DNA of 64,000 nt, from the NCBI RefSeq assembly GCF_964059085.1, contig NZ_OZ060398.1, forward strand, positions 361,171 through 425,170, read 5' to 3'. The position numbers and the translations under genes are program-made. The notes under the pieces are model-generated. The model made no database searches, had not been told where the DNA came from, and saw only the letters and a program-made list of their open reading frames with translations. Position 1 is the stretch's first letter. Every line of letters starts with the position of its first letter. This DNA is from Buchnera aphidicola (Mindarus abietinus) (GTDB lineage Bacteria; Pseudomonadota; Gammaproteobacteria; Enterobacterales; Enterobacteriaceae). Below, piece after piece: positions 47,535 through 58,906 of the stretch.

Positions 47535-48380
47535 ATGGAAGAATTAAATGTAGTAAACGATATTAATCATGCAGGAAATTGGATAATACGAAATCAAGAA
47601 CTTCTATTCGATTATATAATCAATCTTATGTCATCTATTACGGTTTTAATAATCGGTTTATTCGTAGGTAGAATTATTTCTAACGGAGTAAATAAAATTT
47701 TAATCAATAGGCATATAGATGCTACTATTGCTGGATTTTTATCCACTTTAGTAAGATATGTTATTATCACTTTTACAATAATAGCTTCTTTAGGATGTAT
47801 AGGGGTTCAAACAACATCAGTTATTGCCATACTAGGCGCTGCTGGAATGGCTATAGGATTGGCTTTACAAGGATCACTATCAAATTTTGCTGCAGGCGTT
47901 TTATTAGTAACTTTAAGGCCTCTTAGAACTAATGAATATGTAGACTTAGGAAATGTAGCAGGAACCGTATTAAATGTTCATATATTTTATACCACGCTAA
48001 GAACATTAGATGGAAAAATAGTAGTAGTACCGAATGGAAAAATTATCGCTGGTAATATCATTAATTATTCTAGAGAACCTGCTAGAAGAAATGAATTTAT
48101 TATTAGTGTTGCTTATGATTCTGATATTGATAAAGTTATAGAAATATTAAGAGAGGTCGCAAAAAATGAAAAAAGAGTCTTACAGGAAAGGGGAATAATT
48201 GTTGGCCTAAGTGAATTAGCTCCTTCTTCCCTAAATTTTATTGTTAGATGCTGGAGTAAAATTGACGATTTAAACTTAGTTTATTGGGATTTAATGGCTA
48301 AATTTAAAAAAGCTTTAGATGCTAATAAAATTAATATTCCTTACCCCAAAATAGATATACATATCTGTAAAAAAAAATAA
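47535..48380 (+). CDS. mscS: Small-conductance mechanosensitive channel
   Basis: MscS is a heptameric inner-membrane channel that opens under membrane tension and releases solutes during osmotic downshock. The 281-residue protein (E. coli 286) has three transmembrane segments at roughly 25-50, 60-85 and 92-125. The pore-lining helix has [20 protein letters not shown], keeping the glycine/alanine packing and both gate leucines. The cytoplasmic beta and alpha/beta vestibule follows ([30 protein letters not shown]). ATG 47535 aligns with E. coli MEDLNVV and has GGA upstream; ATG 47523 would add four residues. Confidence 0.95.
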   Translation: MEELNVVNDINHAGNWIIRNQELLFDYIINLMSSITVLIIGLFVGRIISNGVNKILINRHIDATIAGFLSTLVRYVIITFTIIASLGCIGVQTTSVIAILGAAGMAIGLALQGSLSNFAAGVLLVTLRPLRTNEYVDLGNVAGTVLNVHIFYTTLRTLDGKIVVVPNGKIIAGNIINYSREPARRNEFIISVAYDSDIDKVIEILREVAKNEKRVLQERGIIVGLSELAPSSLNFIVRCWSKIDDLNLVYWDLMAKFKKALDANKINIPYPKIDIHICKKK

Positions 48381-48412
48381 ACTAAAAAAAATATTTAAAA
48401 AAAAAGGTTGAT

Positions 48413-51400
48413 ATGATTTATTTATATGCATCTAATAATCTAAATTCAATTATTGTAAAATGTTTAAAATTAATTAAGGAAATTCCTCTAGAAAATCCAT
48501 TCGAAACAGAATATTTTTTAATAGAAAATAAAAATATGGAACAATGGATAAATATTTTTATTGCTGAAAAAGAAAAAATTAGTGCAAATATTAAATTTGA
48601 AACTATATATAATTTTATATGGAAAATATTTCAAAAAAATTTAAATTTTAAATTTAATAAATATGAATTTGAACAAGATTACTTAACTTGGAAAATAATG
48701 AATATTATATCAAAAAAAAATATTTCTCCTGATATAAAAATTTCTGATACCGAAACAAAAAAAATTTATTTCTGTACTGTTATGGCTAATTTATTTATAA
48801 AATATATCTTACACCGAAGAAAGATGATTAATTCCTGGGAAAAAGATAAAAATTTTTTTAAAAACGATTATTCTGAAGAATGGCAAAAAAAATTATGGAG
48901 AATCTTACTTAAAAAAGAAAAAAATTGGCATTTTTCTAACTTACTTAATTTTTTTTTAAAAAAAATAAAAGTTAATGATTCTAATTATATATTTTTTACT
49001 AAAAGAATTTTTATAATCGGAATACATCATTTACACGATAGTTATTTGAATTTTTTAAATCAAATTAGCCCTTATTTAGATATATATATTTTTACAATCT
49101 CTCCTTATCAAATACAAAATTTATTTTTTTCTAAAAAAAATAAACCTTCTCATTTACATATAAGAAAAAAAATCAAAGAAGAAAATTTAAAAAATCCTTT
49201 ATTTTTATTTTCTAAATATGCTTATAAACGTTTTTTTTTACTAAAAAATATAAAAATAAAAAAAAGTATGTTTATAAACAAAAAAATTAAAAATCCTAAA
49301 AAAAAATTATTACTTTATTTACAAAATAAAGCATTTTTTTTTAACGAAAAAAAAAATGCTAATCAAGAATCAAAAGAAAAAATATTAAAAACAGATTTTT
49401 CTTTATCTATACATTCCTGCCATAATATTAGAAGAGAAATAGAAATTTTGCATGATAATTTATTAAAAATTTTAAATGAAAACAAAAAAATATTTCCTCA
49501 AGATATTTTAATTCTTTATAATAATACTGAAAACTATTCTTCATGTATAAAATCTGTTTTTAATAAAGAAGAAAAGGGGAAATTTATTCCTTTTACTATT
49601 TTAGATGAAGTATCTAAAAAAGAAAAAATTATTATTTATTTATTAAAAAAATTGTTTAAACTTCATCATTGTAAATTTTACAATACAGATATAATAAAAT
49701 TATTGGAAATAAAATTCATATCAAGAAAATTTAATTTTTCAGAAAAAGAAATAGAAATATTAAAAATTTGGATAAAAAATTCTAATATTAGATGGGGATT
49801 AGATAATCAACATATCAAGAGTTTAAATTTACCTTTGACTAATAGAAATACCTGGGAATTTGGAATTAAAAGATTTTTATTAGGATACGCTATAAATAAT
49901 AGTCAAAAATTATGGAGAAATGTTCTTCCTTTTTCTATTTTAGAAAAAAATGAAATAAATATTTTACAAAAATTAATTCAATTTATATCTATTTTAAAAA
50001 AATGGAGAAAAATTATCTCAAAACCAAAATTATTTATTAATTGGTTTCCTATTTTAAAAAAAATGATATTCTATTTTTTTTTAGAAAAAGACTTTTTTTT
50101 AAAAAAAAAATATGAAATATATAAAAGATTATGGAAAAAAACTATTTTTTTTTCTATTAAAGCAAATTATAAAAAAAAAGTATCTATTGATATATTAAAT
50201 GAAAAATTTTTTTTGAATATAAAAAATTTTTTTAGAAAAAAAAATTTTTCTAAAAGTAAAGTAAATTTTTTAAATTTATATAATTTTAGTATTATTCCGT
50301 TTAAAGTAATATATATAATTGGTTTTAACGAAAAAGTTTATCCTCGTATTGAGAATACTAAATATTTTGATTTAATTCAAAAAAATAAAACTATTGAAGA
50401 TTCAAATTTAAGAGAAAAAGATTTTTATACTTTTTTAGAAATTTTAATATCTGCTAAAGATTATTTAATTTTGAGTTTTATTAACTATAATTCAGAAAAT
50501 GAACTTAAAATGAATCCTTCTATTTTAATAGATAAATTATTATTATTTATTAAAAATAATTATTTTATCGAAGATAAAAAATCAGAAAAAGAAATTATAA
50601 AGCATATTTATTTATTTCATTCAGTGAACGGATTCGATATTATAAATTTTAAAAATAAATATAATTATCAAAGTTTCGATAGTGATTGGTTTAAATTATT
50701 ATCTAATAATAATAAAAATAAATTTACATTTTTAGAAAAAACAGATTTTTATTTTAAAAAAGAAATTAAATTAAAAAAATTTATTTTATTTTGGAAAAAT
50801 CCTATTAAATTTTTTTTAAAAAATAGAATTAAAATAATATTTCCTGATAAAAATGAAAATTTTGTAAAAGTAGAACCTTTTTCATTAAATTCGTTAGAAA
50901 CTTATAAAATTAATAAAGAAATATTAAACGGGATGATTAAAAAAAAGAACATAAAAGAAATTATAAAAAAATTTGAATATTCAGGAATACTTCCTTATAA
51001 TTTTAACTATTTTTATATATATAAAAATATATATAAAGAATTATTACTACTATCGGAAAAAATTTTAATAGAGAAAACAAAACTTACAGTTAAAGAAATA
51101 GATATTAATTTATCTAATAATAAAATTTATGGAATATTAAAAAATGTTCAAGAAACAGGTATTTTACGATGGAAACCAACATTACTAAACTATAATGATA
51201 TGATTTCTTTATGGTTCGAACACCTTACCTATTGTATTTCCGGAGGAAAAGGTGCTTCTGTAATATATGGATTAAAAAATAAAAAATATTTATTTTTACC
51301 TATTAAAAAAAATAAAGCTTTATTTTATTTAGAAAATTATATTAACGGATATTTAACAGGATTAAATAATCCTTTATTACTAACCAAATCTAGTTTCTCT

Positions 51401-51637
51401 TGGATAAAAACAGCGTATAACAAAATTAAAAAAATTATAATTTTTGATAAAGAAAATATGATGAAATCCGAAAAAAATTTTTTTAGTACTTGGAATGGAA
51501 ATATAATTATTCCAGGAGAAAAAGAAGATTTATATATAAAAAAAATTATACCTGAAATAACAAAAGAGTTACTTCAAGAAATGTATAAAATATGTGAAAA
51601 ATGGATTGTTCCTATTTTAAATCACATGAATGATTAA
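48413..51637 (+). CDS. recC: Exonuclease V (RecBCD) gamma subunit
   Basis: RecC is the Chi-scanning and scaffold subunit of RecBCD, which processes double-strand ends. The 1074-residue protein (E. coli 1122) is diverged and lysine-rich but aligns along its length. Examples are MEQWINIFIAEKEKISANIKF near residue 42, SLSIHSCHNIRREIEILHDNL, IRWGLDNQHI near 460, FSIIPFKVIYIIGFNEKVYPR, and TGILRWKPTLLNYNDMISLWFEHL and YCISGGKGAS near the C-terminus. AAGG precedes the ATG. In E. coli ptrA lies between recC and recB; here only 17 bases separate them. Confidence 0.93.
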   Translation: MIYLYASNNLNSIIVKCLKLIKEIPLENPFETEYFLIENKNMEQWINIFIAEKEKISANIKFETIYNFIWKIFQKNLNFKFNKYEFEQDYLTWKIMNIISKKNISPDIKISDTETKKIYFCTVMANLFIKYILHRRKMINSWEKDKNFFKNDYSEEWQKKLWRILLKKEKNWHFSNLLNFFLKKIKVNDSNYIFFTKRIFIIGIHHLHDSYLNFLNQISPYLDIYIFTISPYQIQNLFFSKKNKPSHLHIRKKIKEENLKNPLFLFSKYAYKRFFLLKNIKIKKSMFINKKIKNPKKKLLLYLQNKAFFFNEKKNANQESKEKILKTDFSLSIHSCHNIRREIEILHDNLLKILNENKKIFPQDILILYNNTENYSSCIKSVFNKEEKGKFIPFTILDEVSKKEKIIIYLLKKLFKLHHCKFYNTDIIKLLEIKFISRKFNFSEKEIEILKIWIKNSNIRWGLDNQHIKSLNLPLTNRNTWEFGIKRFLLGYAINNSQKLWRNVLPFSILEKNEINILQKLIQFISILKKWRKIISKPKLFINWFPILKKMIFYFFLEKDFFLKKKYEIYKRLWKKTIFFSIKANYKKKVSIDILNEKFFLNIKNFFRKKNFSKSKVNFLNLYNFSIIPFKVIYIIGFNEKVYPRIENTKYFDLIQKNKTIEDSNLREKDFYTFLEILISAKDYLILSFINYNSENELKMNPSILIDKLLLFIKNNYFIEDKKSEKEIIKHIYLFHSVNGFDIINFKNKYNYQSFDSDWFKLLSNNNKNKFTFLEKTDFYFKKEIKLKKFILFWKNPIKFFLKNRIKIIFPDKNENFVKVEPFSLNSLETYKINKEILNGMIKKKNIKEIIKKFEYSGILPYNFNYFYIYKNIYKELLLLSEKILIEKTKLTVKEIDINLSNNKIYGILKNVQETGILRWKPTLLNYNDMISLWFEHLTYCISGGKGASVIYGLKNKKYLFLPIKKNKALFYLENYINGYLTGLNNPLLLTKSSFSWIKTAYNKIKKIIIFDKENMMKSEKNFFSTWNGNIIIPGEKEDLYIKKIIPEITKELLQEMYKICEKWIVPILNHMND

Positions 51638-51654
51638 TTTTTTAACAAAATACT

Positions 51655-54600
51655 ATGAAAAAAAATAAAGAAATAAAAGAAATATTTGATTTTTCATTAA
51701 CAGGAAAACATGTAATTGAAGCATCAGCTGGAACAGGAAAAACTTTTTTTATAGTTTTGACATATATTAGACTGATATTAGGAATTAATACAAAAAAAAA
51801 TATGCAACCTATACCAGTTAAAAAGATTCTTGTACTAACATTCAATAAATCAGCAAAGGAAGAAATTTTTAAAAGAATAAAAAATACTATTCAAAAATTA
51901 AAAAAATTTTTCTTTAAAAAAAAAATTAAAGATAAAAATATAGATTTTATATTAAAAAATATTAAAAATTTAAAATTAACATATATTCTACTTTTAAAAG
52001 TAGAATTTGATTTAGAACAAGCAAAAATTTTTACTATAGATAGCTTCTTTTTTAAAACATTAGACTATTATACTTTGAATTTAAATAATCTAAACAAAAT
52101 AAAAAAAAATGAAAATGAAAAAAATATATATTTACAAAGTACTATAGATTTTTGGAGAAAAAAATGTTTTTTTTTTCCAAAAAATTTATTAAATATTATT
52201 TATAAAAGATGGAAAAATCCTTTAAATTTATTTAAAGAGATAGAATCTTGGATAAATTATCAAAATAACAATCCTTATCTTAAAATAAAAAAAAAATATT
52301 GTTTAATCACATTACATAAAAAAAATATTAAAAAAATTAATTTTTATAAAAAATCTTGGTTAGGAATTAGTAAAAAAATATTTAATTTAATAGATAATTT
52401 TGATATAAATAAAAGAATTTTTAATAAAAAAAATAAAGAAAGATGGATAAACTTAATAAACAAATGGGCAAAAGAAAAAACAATTGATTATTTTATTCCT
52501 AAAGAATTATCTTATTTTAAAAAAAAAATAAAAAAGGTAAAAAATGAAAAAAATAAAGAATTATATAATTTTTTTGTTTTTACAGAATTTTTTTTAAAAC
52601 AAAATTTTTCGATAGAAAAAAAATTTATTCTTTTTTCGATTCAAAAAATTATATACTACGCTAACTTAAAAAAAAAAAAAATGGATATTTAGAATACTCT
52701 GATGTTTCAAATTTACTTCTTAACACATTAAAAAAAAATAAAAAAAATTTTTCGAAAGAAATAAGTAAAAATTTTACTGCTGTATTAATTGATGAATTTC
52801 AAGATATTAATCTTCAACAATATAAAATTATAAAAAAAATATTCTATAAAGAAAAAAAAATATTATTATTGTTAATTGGAGATCCAAAACAATCTATTTA
52901 TAATTTTAGAGGAGCCAATATATTTTCTTACTTTCAATCAAAATCAGAAATTAAATCACATTTTTTCCTTAAAAAAAATTGGAGATCTACACCTGATATA
53001 GTAAATAATATAAATTTATTTTTTTCTAGAATTAAAAATTCATTTTTAAATTCTAAAATAAAATTTATTCCTTCTACTTCTTCAAAAAAAAATAAATTTA
53101 ATTATTTTAAAATTGATGAAATTATTCAACCTTCTTTTTCTATATTTGTTAATTCAAAAGAAATTATTTCTAAGAAAAGTTATGAAGAATGGATTTCCAA
53201 TGAATGTGCTAAAAGCATATCTTATTGGTTAATGAAAGGAAATTCTAAAGAAGCTTTGATATCTATTAAAAATAAAAAAAAATATATTTCAGCAAAAGAT
53301 ATTGTTGTAATAGTTAAAAATAAAAATGAAGCTAATTATATACAAAATGCTTTAAAAAGTAATAAGATTTCATCTATTTATCTATCAAACAAAAAAAACG
53401 TATTTGATACATTAGAAGCAAAAGAAATATTTTGGATACTCAGTGCCATATTAGATTCAAAAAACGAAAAAAAAATTAAGAGAGCACTCTGCACTAATTT
53501 ATTAGAAAATAATTCTAATCAAATAAATAAACTTTGCTTAAATTTAAAAAATTGGTCACTAATATTAAAAAAATTTGAATATTTTTATGAAATTTGGACA
53601 AAATTAGGAATTTTCTCCTTAATAAGATATTTAATAAAAATTAAAAAAACAAAAGTTGATTTTAATAAACAAAAAGAAAATACATTTAATGTTCATAATT
53701 TTTTATATTTAGGAGAACTAATAGATAAAAAATATTTTTTATTAAATGAAAAAAAAATACTTCTTTTTTGGTTAGAAGAAAAAATTAATAATACTGAAGA
53801 CTATTTTGTAATTAATAATTTTATACATGTTCCAGATAATAATAATAGTATAAAAATTATTTCTGTACATAAATCTAAAGGATTAGAATTTCCAATAGTA
53901 TGGATTCCTTTTATTATGAATTATACGAAAAGAACAATAGGATTTTATCCTAATAAAAAAAATCAACTTCTAATAAATTTAGAAAAAAATTCAATAAATT
54001 CTAAATTAGTTGATAAAGAAAGACTTTCAGAAGATATAAGGTTATTATATGTTTCTCTAACAAGATCTATACTACACTGTAGTATAGGTATAGGTAGAAT
54101 TCAGAAGAAAAAAAGTAAAAAATACAATACTTTTTCTGATGTACATGAAAGTGCTTTTGGATATCTTCTACAACAAGGAAAAAAATGTAATTTTTCTACT
54201 TTTAAAGAAAAATTAAAAGAAATTAAAAAATATAAAAATATCAAATTTTTTTCAAATTTTAAAAAAAAATCTTTTCAAAAAAAATCTAAGATTAATACTC
54301 CGATAAGCCTTGCATTATTTAATAGAAAAATTACAAATTATTGGGATATAACAAGTTTTTCTAAATTAAAAAAAGAAAACTTAACTACGAAAAAAAATGA
54401 ACAAAAAAATTTAAATAATAAAAATATTATTTTTACTGAAAATACGTTAAACCCTTATTCTTTTCCAAGGGGGAGGGGGTTTGGATCTATGCTTCATAAA
54501 ATCTTAAAAAAATGTAAATTTTCTTATAAAATAGAAGAAAAATACATTGAAAAAGAAATTAAATCAGTAAAATTAAATAAAGAATGGATCCCCATAGTAA

Positions 54601-55169
54601 AAAACTGGATATATCAAATATTTCATAAAAATATTAATAAAAATAATTTATTATTATCAAATTTAAAAAAAAACGAATACATAAAAGAATTAAAATTCTA
54701 CTTTCCTATTAAAAAAATAATAAATGAACATAAATTTAATGAAATAATTAAATTTTGTAGTTTAAAAAATCAAAAAATTCCTTTTTTTAATTTTAAAAAC
54801 AAAAAAGGAATATTAACAGGATTTGTTGATCTCGTTATTTTTTCAAATAAAAAATATTATATTTTAGAGTATAAATCTAATTGGCTTGGAAATGATAACA
54901 CTTTTTATTCTAAAAAAAATATAAAAAAAGAAATAATTAAACACAGATATGACATACAATCTTTATTGTATATAATTGCAGTTAATAGATATCTAAGTAA
55001 TAAAATAAAAAAATATGATTTTAATAAAAATTTTGGAGGTTTTTATTTTTTATTTATTAGAGGAATGTATCTTGAAAAAAATCAAAATAACAAAAACGAC
55101 GGAATTTATCATTTTCTTCCTGAAAAAAAATACATAGATGAATTAGATAATTTTTTTAAAGGAATATAA
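51655..55169 (+). CDS. recB: Exonuclease V (RecBCD) beta subunit, frameshifted in a poly(A) tract
   Basis: RecB is the helicase-nuclease subunit of RecBCD. The first frame (51655-52692) has the Walker A motif VIEASAGTGKTFF and the UvrD-like KKILVLTFNKSAKEEI. It leaves frame in an A14 run (52668-52681) and stops at 52692. The other frame continues at once with GYLEYSDVSNLL, the helicase motifs VLIDEFQDIN, LLIGDPKQSIYNFRGA and SVHKSKGLEFPIVW, and a C-terminal nuclease (GFVDLVIF, LEYKSNWLG). One extra A gives 1171 residues; E. coli has 1180. The nuclease Asp1080 equivalent is Glu. Unslipped product would lack most of the helicase and all of the nuclease. It lies between recC and recD as expected. 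Confidence 0.88.
52668..52681 (+). repeat. A14 slippery tract in recB
   Basis: Fourteen consecutive A residues, the longest homopolymer I noticed in a gene here. As written the frame reads ANLKKKKMDI and stops. A15 or A12 continues into NGYLEYSDV and the rest of RecB. Confidence 0.87.
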
Positions 55170-55412
55170 TTTCCTAATTGTATATAATAAAAATTATTTT
55201 TTTAACTAAATAAACGTATATAAATAAAAACAAAATAATTTTTTTTAAAAAATTAATTTTTTATTATATGATTCATATCAAAAAATAAGATTTTATTGAT
55301 TTTTAAAATATAAAAAAATTATTACTTAAATTTTTTTAAAAAAACTAAATTTTTATAACGTATGTTAAAAAATAAAAAAATATATACTGATATTCACAAC
55401 CTATAAACTAAA
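55170..55412. other. 243-base gap between recB and recD
   Basis: In E. coli recB and recD overlap. Here a gap of pure A+T-rich sequence separates them. It holds no open frame, hairpin or gene remnant that I can recognise, so recD may need its own promoter or rely on read-through. Confidence 0.5.
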
Positions 55413-57263
55413 ATGAAAAAACTACTAAAAGAAGCGGTAAAAAAGAAATTAATTCAATCTATAGATTTTCAATTTTCTAATTTTATTTGTAAAAATGATG
55501 AACCTGCTGTTATGCTAGCAGCAGCTTGTACAAGTAATTTTTATGGAAAAGGAAACATTTGTCTACCCATAAAATTATTATTAAAAAAATATTTTAAAAA
55601 TCCTAAAAAAAAAATCATAAAAAAAATGTGGAAAATTATAAATAAAATAAAATCTACTCAAGATTGGGTTGAAATTTTAAAAAAAAGTCATTCTATTGGA
55701 ATGGAAAATAGCAGAAATCCAATAATTTTATTTAAAAAAAATCTATATCTTTATAAAGCTTGGAAAATGGAAAAAAAAATTTTTAATTTTATTAAAACAA
55801 GAAATAATACAATAAGAATAAACAAAAAAAAATTTGAAAAAATAAATAAAAAAATTAAATTTGACGAAAAAAATATTTATCAAAAAATAGCTATTTTTAT
55901 GGGAATATTCAATAAAGTCTCTTTTATTATGGGAGGACCAGGAACAGGTAAAACAACTTTAGTATCAAAATTAATTATTTCAATTATTAGATTCTCAGAA
56001 TTTTCTCCTATAATTAAATTAGTAGCTACAACCGGAAAAGCTGCTGATAATTTGTCATTTTCAATAAAAACTATTATTCCTACTTTAAATTTAACAAAAT
56101 TAGAAAAAAAAATTTTTCCAAATAATGCGAATACTTTACATCATTTATTAAAAATAAAACCAGGAATTAATAATTCATTAATCCAAAAAAAAATCAAGAT
56201 CAACGCTGACATATTAATTATAGATGAATCTTCAATGATTGATTTTTTCATGATGTATAAATTAATAGGATCTATATCTTCACATACAAAATTAGTATTT
56301 ATAGGAGATCACAACCAGTTACCTCCCATTGGTACAGGTTTTTTATTAAACGATATTTCTTTTTTTTATCAATACGGATATACAAAAAAATTCATAGAAT
56401 TATTAAAAAAAATGAATTTTTTAGATAAAAAATCTCAATATAAAACATCTAACTTAATTATTAACAATAATATCTGTATGCTAAAAAAAAGTTACAGATT
56501 TTCTTCAAAATCAGGAATTTACAAATTTTCATCAATGTTAAAGTTAGGTAAAAAAAAAATAATAAAAAAAATTATTAATAATACTTTTTCAGATATTAAA
56601 TATGTTCCTGTGACTAACCATAAAGAATATAAAAAAATGATACTTTTAGTCGCTTTAGAATATAAGAAATACTTTAAAAGCATTAAAAAAAAACAATCTC
56701 CTAAAAAAATAATAACTCTATTCAATAATTATCGATTAATTTGCGTATTAAAAAAAGGATTATTTGGAACTAAATATGTTAACAGAAATATAGAAAAAAA
56801 AATGAAAGATCTTTCTTATATTCAACCTACGGTAATCAAAAAAGAAATTTGGTATGTTGGAAAACCTATATTAATTAAAGAAAATAATAAAAATTTAAAT
56901 ATTTTCAATGGAAATATAGGTATTACATTTTTAGATGCAAAAATGAATTTTTCAGTATTTTTTTTATCATTAGATGATTCGATTAAAACTATCCCAATTA
57001 ATTTATTACCTAAATACGAAACAGCATGGACAATCACCGTTCATAAATCACAGGGTTCAGAATTTTCTCATACAGGAATATTATTACCATTAACATATGT
57101 TAAAACTTTAAGTAAAGAATTACTTTATACTGCTGTTACTCGATCAAAAAAAAAATTAACTATATATGGAAATAAAAAAGTTCTTAGTTTAACAATAGAT
57201 AGAAAAATTACTAGATATAGTGGAATAAAAGAAAAATTAAAAAATTATAAAGAAAATAATTAA
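55413..57263 (+). CDS. recD: Exonuclease V (RecBCD) alpha subunit
   Basis: RecD is the 5'-3' helicase of the RecBCD complex. The 616-residue protein (E. coli 608) has the Walker A motif IMGGPGTGKTTLVSKL near residue 171 and ATTGKAADNLS. The Walker B region is ADILIIDESSMIDFFMM near 268, with IGDHNQLPPIGTG near 294, and the C-terminal helicase motifs include TVHKSQGSEFSHT near 542 and LLYTAVTRSKKKLTIYG near 569. The superfamily 1B helicase motifs I could see are present, so this subunit looks intact. It converges with argA. Confidence 0.95.
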   Translation: MKKLLKEAVKKKLIQSIDFQFSNFICKNDEPAVMLAAACTSNFYGKGNICLPIKLLLKKYFKNPKKKIIKKMWKIINKIKSTQDWVEILKKSHSIGMENSRNPIILFKKNLYLYKAWKMEKKIFNFIKTRNNTIRINKKKFEKINKKIKFDEKNIYQKIAIFMGIFNKVSFIMGGPGTGKTTLVSKLIISIIRFSEFSPIIKLVATTGKAADNLSFSIKTIIPTLNLTKLEKKIFPNNANTLHHLLKIKPGINNSLIQKKIKINADILIIDESSMIDFFMMYKLIGSISSHTKLVFIGDHNQLPPIGTGFLLNDISFFYQYGYTKKFIELLKKMNFLDKKSQYKTSNLIINNNICMLKKSYRFSSKSGIYKFSSMLKLGKKKIIKKIINNTFSDIKYVPVTNHKEYKKMILLVALEYKKYFKSIKKKQSPKKIITLFNNYRLICVLKKGLFGTKYVNRNIEKKMKDLSYIQPTVIKKEIWYVGKPILIKENNKNLNIFNGNIGITFLDAKMNFSVFFLSLDDSIKTIPINLLPKYETAWTITVHKSQGSEFSHTGILLPLTYVKTLSKELLYTAVTRSKKKLTIYGNKKVLSLTIDRKITRYSGIKEKLKNYKENN

Positions 57264-57292
57264 CGTATTAATGAATAAAAAATAGCATTCAG

Positions 57293-58621
57293 TTAAAGAA
57301 TATTAAGTTCTAATACTTTAGAACCTCTTTGATAATTATACATTCTTTTTTTTCTTTCAGGTAAAGAGTTTATATCTGTTAACAGAAATCCTTTTTCTTG
57401 AAACCAATGAATACTGTAGGTAGTTAATACAAATATTTTTTTTAAATTTAATTTTTTAGCTTCTTTTTGTATTATTCGTAATAACATTTCTCCTCTAGAA
57501 GAATTTCTATAATTCGGATGAATAACCACACAAGCCATTTCCCCTATCCTTTCATTTTTAAAAGGATATAAAGCAGCACATCCTATAGTTAAATTATCTC
57601 TAACAATAATAGTAAATTTATCTATTTCTACTTCTAATTGCTCTCTAGATCGACGAACTAATATTTTTTTTTCTTCTAGTGGTCTAATTAATTCTAAAAT
57701 ACCTCCTATATCATCAATAGTTGCTTTTCTAATTTTTTCTGAGGACTCCATAACTATTTGAGTTCCAATTCCATCTCTGGAAAATAGTTCTTGCAACAAC
57801 GCGCCATTTTTTTTATAACTAATCAAATGGCATCTTCTAACTCCTTCTGAACACGCTTTTACAGAAGATCTTAAAAATTTAATCATAGAGGATGAAAAAG
57901 AATACTTTTTTTTCATTAAAATCATTTTTTTTACTTTACTAGGAAATAATTCAGAAAAAAATTTTCCTTTTTTATCAATAACCCCTTGAGAATCAAAGAA
58001 ACCTATCATTTTTTCAGCTTTTAATTTTATTGAAATTTCCGCAGCTATTTCTTCAGAAATTAAATTAAAACTTTCTCCTGTAATAGAAACTGAAATTGGA
58101 CCTATTAAAACAATAGATCGATTTTTAAGTTGTGTTTGAATATATTTCCCATCTATTTTCCTAACTCGACCACTATGGCAATAATCTATTCCATTATCAA
58201 CACCTAATGGTTGAGCAACAATAAAATTTCCACTAACAACATTAATATTAGCTCCTTGAGAAGGAGTATTAGTTAAGCTCATAGAAAGTAACGCTGTTAT
58301 ATCTAATTGTAATTTTCCGATTTCTTCTTTAACTAATTCTAATATTTCAGTATTTGTTACCAATACATTCTTGTGATAATGAAAATTTATTTTTTTATTG
58401 ATTAAACGTTTTTTAATTTGTGGAGAGGCATCATATACTACAACTAAATGAATTCCTAGACTATGCAATAATCCTATATCATTTATTATATGAATAAAAT
58501 TTTTATGTTTAATAGCTTCACCCGACAACGTAATTACGAATATCTTTTCTCTATGAGCGTTAATATAAGGAACACTATGTCTAAACTCTTCTACTAAGTT
58601 AGTAATAGGATTTTTATACAT
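57293..58621 (-). CDS. argA: N-acetylglutamate synthase
   Basis: ArgA acetylates glutamate with acetyl-CoA, the first step of arginine synthesis and normally the arginine-inhibited one. The 442-residue protein (E. coli 443) has an N-terminal amino acid kinase-like domain (FRHSVPYINAHREKIFVI near residue 12, LHSLGIHLVVVYD, LIGPISVSITGESFNL). The C-terminal GNAT acetyltransferase domain has KATIDDIGGILELI near 294, CVVIHPNYRNSSRGEMLL near 365 and VLTTYSIHWFQEKGF near 398. Gene order recB-recD-argA is as in E. coli, but argA here lies on the opposite strand and converges with recD. Confidence 0.96.
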   Translation of the reverse strand: MYKNPITNLVEEFRHSVPYINAHREKIFVITLSGEAIKHKNFIHIINDIGLLHSLGIHLVVVYDASPQIKKRLINKKINFHYHKNVLVTNTEILELVKEEIGKLQLDITALLSMSLTNTPSQGANINVVSGNFIVAQPLGVDNGIDYCHSGRVRKIDGKYIQTQLKNRSIVLIGPISVSITGESFNLISEEIAAEISIKLKAEKMIGFFDSQGVIDKKGKFFSELFPSKVKKMILMKKKYSFSSSMIKFLRSSVKACSEGVRRCHLISYKKNGALLQELFSRDGIGTQIVMESSEKIRKATIDDIGGILELIRPLEEKKILVRRSREQLEVEIDKFTIIVRDNLTIGCAALYPFKNERIGEMACVVIHPNYRNSSRGEMLLRIIQKEAKKLNLKKIFVLTTYSIHWFQEKGFLLTDINSLPERKKRMYNYQRGSKVLELNIL

Positions 58622-58786
58622 AATTAAATCCCTTAATACATTTATATATTAAAAATAATGAATTTAATAAAGAGAATTTATTAAAAATAGTTTTTTGGTT
58701 TTAGTTTAATCATTAATATTATTTATATTTTAATTAATTAAATTTTAAGTAATTAAAATTTAAGAGTTTTAATATTTGAAAAAAGA

Positions 58787-58810
58787 AGAAATATTAGAAA
58801 TAATATTTCT
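58787..58810 (-). terminator. Hairpin terminator after tRNA-fMet
   Basis: AGAAATATT (58787-58795) and AATATTTCT (58802-58810) form a 9-bp stem with a 6-base loop. On the minus strand it starts 10 bases after the encoded CCA of the tRNA and is followed by TCTTTTTTC, a good T-rich tail. Confidence 0.55.
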
Positions 58811-58819
58811 ATTTATTTT

Positions 58820-58896
<77 letters not shown>

Positions 58897-58906
58897 ATAT
58901 ATTTAT

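Noticed and set aside
52869-55169. recB read as two separate genes
   Set aside because: The second part has no start codon near its conserved beginning (GYLEYSDV), and the break falls exactly in an A14 run. Both parts together match one RecB with no gap.
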